From assembly GCA_018725205.1 (NCBI GenBank), contig QLUB01000048.1:1-12889 (forward strand): DNA of 12,889 nt. Direction: 5' to 3'. The first letter of the stretch is position 1; each line of letters starts with the position of its first letter. Below are positions 9,178 through 12,889 of this stretch, one piece after another. Source of the stretch: a candidate division NPL-UPA2 bacterium. Its GTDB lineage: Bacteria > Bacillota > UBA994. The translations under genes were made by a program, and so were the position numbers. A model generated the notes under the pieces. That model did no database searches. It was not told the DNA's origin and was given only the letters and a program-made list of their open reading frames with translations.

Positions 9178-9262
9178 ACTGAGAGTACAGCATACATTTC
9201 CACCTCGGTAGGCCGCCTACGGCGTTTAAACTACGTACCTACTGTCTTGAGCGGAATTAGCC
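9141..9262 (-). ncRNA. Ribosomal protein L10 leader (cis-regulatory RNA)
   Basis: The minus-strand leader between the rplJ promoter and its start contains blocks I recognise from the Bacillota L10 leader family: CTAATTCCGCTCAAGACAGTAGGT near the 5' end (shown as two joined parts, CTAATTCCGCTC and AAGACAGTAGGT), a GTAGG-CGG-CCTAC hairpin, CCTACCGAGGTGG, and the final terminator hairpin. In this family L10-L12 binds the leader and stops transcription when stalk protein is in excess. The 5' limit is set from the predicted promoter and is approximate. Confidence 0.8.
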
Positions 9263-9267
9263 TTATT

Positions 9268-9296
9268 AAGTTAACACGAGCGGACAGCATTGTCAA
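9268..9296 (-). promoter_or_regulatory. Predicted rplJL promoter
   Basis: On the minus strand a consensus TTGACA (9291-9296) lies 17 bp from TAACTT (9268-9273), with an extended -10 TG (TGTTAACTT). It lies just upstream of the L10 leader. The -35 is embedded in the first unit of a heptad repeat array. Confidence 0.75.
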
Positions 9297-9326
9297 CGTA
9301 CAGCGGACAGCGGATAGCGGCCAACG
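9292..9326. repeat. Degenerate heptad (7-bp) repeat array upstream of rplJ
   Basis: Five contiguous 7-bp units on the plus strand: GTCAACG / TACAGCG / GACAGCG / GATAGCG / GCCAACG. The first unit supplies most of the promoter -35 on the minus strand. The array fills the space between the rplA stop and the rplJ promoter. Confidence 0.75.
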
Positions 9327-9330
9327 CCAC

Positions 9331-10047
9331 CTACTGCACAGCTACCCCCACAGTCGCTGCGCGAGCGGCATTTACGCGCACGCCGGGACCCATGGTTGAG
9401 GAAAGAGTTACGCTACGCACATATACGCCTTTGGCTGCGCTAGGCTTAGCCTTAACAAGGGCCTCAAGTAGCGCCACGAAGTTACCCATAAGCTTCTCCT
9501 CGGTAAAGCTGGCCTTGCCGATGGGGGCATGGACGATTCCCGCCTTATCGACGCGGTACTCAATCTTACCTGCCTTCACGTCGCGAATCGCCTTGGCCAC
9601 ATCAAAGGTGACTGTGCCTACTTTGGGGTTAGGCATGAGTCCCTTCGGGCCGAGAATCCTGCCTAGGCGGCCAACCTGCCCCATAATGTCGGGGGTAGCG
9701 ATGGCGACGTCAAAGTCTACCCAATTCTCGTTTTGTATCTTTGCGATGATGTCCTCTGCACCAACTACATCCGCACCGGCGTTCTCCGCTTCGCGCGCCT
9801 TGTCGCCCTTGGCAAAAACCAAGACACGCACGGTCTTGCCGGTGCCGTGAGGCAGCACAACAGCGCCGCGCACTTGTTGGTCGGCGTGTTTTGGGTTGAC
9901 ACCAAGTCTTACCGCAATTTCGATCGTCTCGTCAAACTTGGCAGTAGCGCTTTTTCTTGCGAGTGTAACAGCCTCGCTCGGATCATAGAAAACCGTGCGA
10001 TCGAAAAGCTTAGCTGCCTCCAAATACTTCTTGCCTCTTTTAGGCAT
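9331..10047 (-). CDS. rplA: 50S ribosomal protein L1
   Basis: L1, 238 residues, forms the mobile stalk on the E-site side of the large subunit and in many bacteria represses translation of the L11-L1 mRNA. The start is the ATG at 10047 ([17 protein letters not shown]), with GGAGGTG six bases upstream; an in-frame GTG at 10056 overlaps that site and is rejected. Recognisable blocks are the N-terminal [13 protein letters not shown], the central [18 protein letters not shown] and the [17 protein letters not shown] region, followed by the closing [11 protein letters not shown]. It lies 56 bp after rplK and ends 35 bp before the rplJ promoter -35; no hairpin terminator is evident, so some readthrough into rplJL is likely. 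Confidence 0.99.
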   Translation of the reverse strand: MPKRGKKYLEAAKLFDRTVFYDPSEAVTLARKSATAKFDETIEIAVRLGVNPKHADQQVRGAVVLPHGTGKTVRVLVFAKGDKAREAENAGADVVGAEDIIAKIQNENWVDFDVAIATPDIMGQVGRLGRILGPKGLMPNPKVGTVTFDVAKAIRDVKAGKIEYRVDKAGIVHAPIGKASFTEEKLMGNFVALLEALVKAKPSAAKGVYVRSVTLSSTMGPGVRVNAARAATVGVAVQ

Positions 10048-10103
10048 GCCCTTCACCTCCAGTGGTAATAGCGGGAATAGCCCCTCCCACGCGGGTCCTT
10101 GTC

Positions 10104-10529
10104 TTAGTCGATAACCTCTATGCCCATGCTGCGTGCAGTGCCTTCGACCATGCGCACAGCTGCGTCAATAGTCGCAGCATTAAGGTCAGGCATCTTCAAT
10201 TGGGCAATCTCACGCACCTTAGCGCGGGTTACCTTGGCGACCTTTTTCTTGTTCGGTTCGCCAGAGCCAGATTCAACGCCCGCCGCCTTCTTTAGCAGTA
10301 CAGCGGCTGGCGGGGTCTTGAGTATGAAAGTAAAAGATCTGTCATGAAAAACAGACACCTCTACCGGAATAATCAAGCCCACTTGTTGCGCCGTGCGTTC
10401 GTTAAACTCCTTGACAAAGCCCATGATGTTAATACCAGCTTGACCTAGGGCAGGTCCAACCGGTGGAGCAGGCGTTGCTTTGCCAGCAGGAATTTGCAGT
10501 TTGACAACTTTAACGAGTTTCTTAGCCAA
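10104..10529 (-). CDS. rplK: 50S ribosomal protein L11
   Basis: L11, 141 residues, binds the GTPase-associated region of 23S rRNA at the stalk base. The N-terminal domain has the proline-rich helix [19 protein letters not shown] (P22 and P26, positions tied to thiostrepton response, are present). The C-terminal rRNA-binding domain contains [20 protein letters not shown] and ends [12 protein letters not shown]. The start is TTG at 10529 with GGGAGGTG seven bases upstream. It follows nusG by 33 bp and precedes rplA by 56 bp, the standard nusG-rplK-rplA order. The length is the family norm. Confidence 0.99.
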   Translation of the reverse strand: MAKKLVKVVKLQIPAGKATPAPPVGPALGQAGINIMGFVKEFNERTAQQVGLIIPVEVSVFHDRSFTFILKTPPAAVLLKKAAGVESGSGEPNKKKVAKVTRAKVREIAQLKMPDLNAATIDAAVRMVEGTARSMGIEVID

Positions 10530-10562
10530 CTACGTCCACCTCCCTCTCCCTAAATTAGGGTT

Positions 10563-11090
10563 CTACAATTTCTGAACTTGCGTGAAGTTCAATTCCACGG
10601 GTGTCTCGCGTCCAAACATGTTCACCTTTACTCTTAGCTTCTGTCGGTCGGCGATAATCTCCTCAATGGGCCCCACAAAACCATGGAATGGCCCCTCGCC
10701 GATGCGCACAGACTCGCCGAGTGAAAAATCATGGCGAATCCTAGGTTCTTCTACCCCCATGGAGCGCAAGATCGCCTTGACCTCGCTGTCTTCGAGCGGT
10801 GTCGGCTTGGTGCCAGAACCCACAAAACCTGTTACGCCTGGTGTGTTTCTCACCACGTACCAAGAATCGTCGGTTACGATCATTTCCACAATCACATAGC
10901 CCGGGAAAACTTTTTTCTTGACCAGTTTCTTTTTGCCGTCTCGGCCAGTCTCCAGTTCGTCCTCCATCGGGACTAGTACACGGAAAATCTTGTCCTCCAT
11001 TTCCATGGATTGAACCCGCTTTTCCAGATTGGCTTTCACCTTATTCTCGTACCCTGAATAAGTGTGCACCACGTACCATTTCTTTGCCAT
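10563..11090 (-). CDS. nusG: Transcription elongation/antitermination factor NusG
   Basis: NusG, 175 residues, binds the RNA polymerase clamp and modulates elongation, pausing and Rho action. The NGN domain (about 4-105) opens with KKWYVVHTYSGYENKVKANL and contains VFPGYVIVEM and WYVVRNTPGVTGFVGS. N82 and T83 match the N-T pair that B. subtilis NusG uses to contact the non-template strand at pause sites. A linker leads to the KOW domain (about 123-175) with GEGPFHGFVGPIEE and NMFGRETPVEL. The ATG at 11090 has only a weak GAGAAAG site seven bases or fewer upstream, and that site can pair with an upstream segment. It lies 77 bp after secE and 33 bp before rplK. Confidence 0.99.
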   Translation of the reverse strand: MAKKWYVVHTYSGYENKVKANLEKRVQSMEMEDKIFRVLVPMEDELETGRDGKKKLVKKKVFPGYVIVEMIVTDDSWYVVRNTPGVTGFVGSGTKPTPLEDSEVKAILRSMGVEEPRIRHDFSLGESVRIGEGPFHGFVGPIEEIIADRQKLRVKVNMFGRETPVELNFTQVQKL

Positions 11091-11093
11091 AAC

Positions 11094-11155
11094 TTTCTCA
11101 GGGCCCTATCGACGATAGCGCCCCTGCCCTCCTTCGACGGGAACCTCCCGAGAAA
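11094..11155 (-). promoter_or_regulatory. Possible RNA stem covering the nusG ribosome binding site
   Basis: In the secE-nusG gap TTTCTCGGG (11147-11155) can pair with CCCTGAGAAA (11094-11103), with one bulged base. The second arm includes the only purine-rich stretch in front of the nusG ATG. A smaller CTATCG-T-CGATAG palindrome lies inside the loop. Sequence complementarity is clear; function is inferred. Confidence 0.4.
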
Positions 11156-11167
11156 CTAACTGGGGTC

Positions 11168-11383
11168 CTAGATACCGAGCATACGCCGGACAACAGCGCC
11201 AAAGGCGGCGTCCGTAATGGAAATAAGACCTGCCACCAGAATCACGGCTGCAACTACCACCAGAGTGTAGTTGACAGTCTGTTGCCTAGTGGGCCACACT
11301 ACCTTGCGCATTTCCCCGCGGACTTCGCGCAAGAACTTGGTGAGTTCGTGAAACTTTTCTACAGTCTTCTGCCAAAACTTCAT
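11168..11383 (-). CDS. secE: Preprotein translocase subunit SecE
   Basis: SecE, 71 residues, is the essential clamp subunit of the SecYEG channel in the cytoplasmic membrane. A cytoplasmic amphipathic helix (about 7-24) leads to the family signature EVRGEMRKVVWPTRQQT (20-36). A single membrane-spanning segment runs from about 40 to 58 (TLVVVAAVILVAGLISITD), and a short basic end follows. This is the short one-helix form seen in Bacillota, unlike the three-helix E. coli protein. The ATG at 11383 lies 8 bp after the rpmG stop, with AGGTGA overlapping that stop, so translation of the two may be coupled. nusG follows. Confidence 0.98.
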   Translation of the reverse strand: MKFWQKTVEKFHELTKFLREVRGEMRKVVWPTRQQTVNYTLVVVAAVILVAGLISITDAAFGAVVRRMLGI

Positions 11384-11391
11384 GCCTTCAC

Positions 11392-11541
11392 CTACTTTGT
11401 TTCACGGTGCGCGGTGTGAGTTTTACAGAACTTGCAGTACTTTTTCATCTCCAAGCGTTCCGTGTTGGTCTTTTTATTCTTAGTAGTACGGTAGTTGCGC
11501 TGCTTGCACTCCCCGCAGGCTATCGTAATACCTACACGCAT
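11392..11541 (-). CDS. rpmG: 50S ribosomal protein L33 (zinc-binding form)
   Basis: This small gene encodes 49 residues beginning [17 protein letters not shown] and ending THTAHRETK. Two CxxC pairs (C9/C12 and C36/C39) mark the zinc-binding (C+) form of L33. The protein sits on the large subunit near the E site. The ATG at 11541 has AGGAGGTG six bases upstream. It is the first gene of the rpmG-secE-nusG-rplK-rplA unit, with a promoter about 40 to 75 bp upstream. The C+ form often has a cysteine-free paralogue used in zinc shortage; none lies in this window. Confidence 0.97.
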   Translation of the reverse strand: MRVGITIACGECKQRNYRTTKNKKTNTERLEMKKYCKFCKTHTAHRETK

Positions 11542-11589
11542 TAGTCCCACCTCCTGCTATAATAGCGCCTAAAAACGGTTACCCCATAA

Positions 11590-11618
11590 AAGCTATCACA
11601 GGGACATACCTGTGTCAA
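11590..11618 (-). promoter_or_regulatory. Predicted promoter of the rpmG-secE-nusG-rplK-rplA unit
   Basis: On the minus strand consensus TTGACA (11613-11618) lies 17 bp from TAGCTT (11590-11595), with TG in the extended -10 position (TGATAGCTT). It starts three bases beyond the tuf terminator, so the rpmG unit is separated from tuf. The predicted start is about 40 bp before the rpmG ATG. Confidence 0.75.
11597..11614. repeat. Inverted repeat inside the rpmG promoter spacer
   Basis: CACAGG-GACATA-CCTGTG has perfect 6-bp arms and fills the space between the -35 and -10, overlapping two bases of the -35. This is a classic position for a repressor operator, but no regulator is known from the sequence. 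Confidence 0.6.
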
Positions 11619-11620
11619 GG

Positions 11621-11647
11621 AAAAACACTGCGTTGTGCGCAGTGTTT
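11621..11647 (-). terminator. Intrinsic terminator after tuf
   Basis: A 10-bp perfect stem (AAACACTGCG / CGCAGTGTTT) with a five-base loop at 11633-11637 is followed on the minus strand by a T run (GTGTTTTT). It lies about 75 bp after the tuf stop. The plus-strand side also has CTTTT, so it might work in both directions. Confidence 0.85.
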
Positions 11648-11664
11648 CTTTTGAGGCCATGTGG

Positions 11665-11720
11665 GTCGCTCGTCGCTGGTGGCTTTCCGCTGTCAACCGT
11701 CAACCGTCAACCGTCAACCC
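11665..11720. repeat. Heptad (7-bp) repeat array downstream of tuf
   Basis: Eight consecutive 7-bp units on the plus strand: GTCGCTC / GTCGCTG / GTGGCTT / TCCGCTG / TCAACCG three times / TCAACCC. Written in the other phase, the last part is four perfect GTCAACC copies (11692-11719). It lies between the tuf stop and its terminator, ending two bases short of the stop codon. Confidence 0.85.
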
Positions 11721-11722
11721 AC

Positions 11723-12889
<1,167 letters not shown>

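Noticed and set aside
8090..9181. The 9-mer CAGTATGCC is shared by the rpoB leader and the L10 leader (minus strand)
   Set aside because: Within some 350 bp of leader sequence a shared 9-mer has a fair chance of arising by accident, and the structural settings differ.
10048..10056. GTG start for rplA at 10056
   Set aside because: The GTG lies within the GGAGGTG ribosome binding site of the ATG at 10047, and L1 proteins usually begin MPKRGKKY or similar.
10548..10560. CCCTAA-A-TTAGGG palindrome between nusG and rplK
   Set aside because: Short arms, no T run and no promoter nearby; too little to call a terminator or operator.
11384..11391. tRNA gene between rpmG and secE, as found in some Bacillota
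   Set aside because: The gap is only 8 bp, and I see no tRNA elsewhere in the window.
11665..11720. CRISPR-like array
   Set aside because: Units are contiguous 7-mers without spacers, so this is a tandem repeat.

Overview
The window is a nearly complete bacterial core operon region, read entirely on the minus strand. In transcription order, right to left, it holds tuf (5' end cut off), rpmG, secE, nusG, rplK, rplA, rplJ, rplL, rpoB and rpoC, and then the first 45 codons of an IS607-type recombinase cut by the left edge. Gene order, strong AGGAGGTG-type ribosome binding sites, an L10 leader in front of rplJ, TTG starts on rplK, rplJ and rpoC, and protein details (rpoC beginning with a TTG-TTG pair as in Bacillus, four-cysteine L33, short SecE) all point to a Bacillota (Firmicutes) genome. 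I infer an uncultured or poorly known clostridial lineage of moderate GC. An EF-Tu with a four-cysteine cluster and enlarged RNA polymerase subunits fit that, but no species can be named from this sequence.

Layout, right to left. (1) 11723-12889: EF-Tu, followed by a 56-bp heptad repeat and a hairpin terminator. (2) 11613 down to 9331: a promoter with an inverted repeat inside its spacer drives rpmG-secE-nusG-rplK-rplA, which supply a ribosomal protein, a translocase subunit, an elongation factor, and L11 and L1. (3) 9326-8167: a second heptad repeat whose first unit forms the -35 of a promoter, then the L10 leader with its attenuator, rplJ, rplL and a strong terminator. (4) 8163-175: a separate rpoBC unit with its own promoter flanked by two perfect palindromes, a roughly 150-nt structured leader containing an attenuator-like hairpin, then rpoB and rpoC. 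(5) 174-1: an abrupt AT-rich stretch and the start of a mobile-element recombinase, where Bacillota usually continue into the L7Ae-like/rpsL/rpsG/fusA cluster.

Together the genes make the transcription machinery (beta and beta' subunits, NusG), the L11-L1 and L10-L12 stalk proteins, the factor that delivers aminoacyl-tRNA to the ribosome, and SecE. I see no wholly new defence or metabolic system here. The points worth a second look are mostly regulatory and structural: three promoters sharing an unusual extended -10 (TGnTARCWT); heptad repeats next to two of the promoters; an rpoBC unit with its own attenuator; a duplicated helix motif and acidic repeat in the RpoB tail; an extra sandwich-barrel-like segment inside the second zinc site of RpoC; a Cys4 insertion in EF-Tu; and an IS607-like element abutting rpoC with a leaderless-looking promoter.
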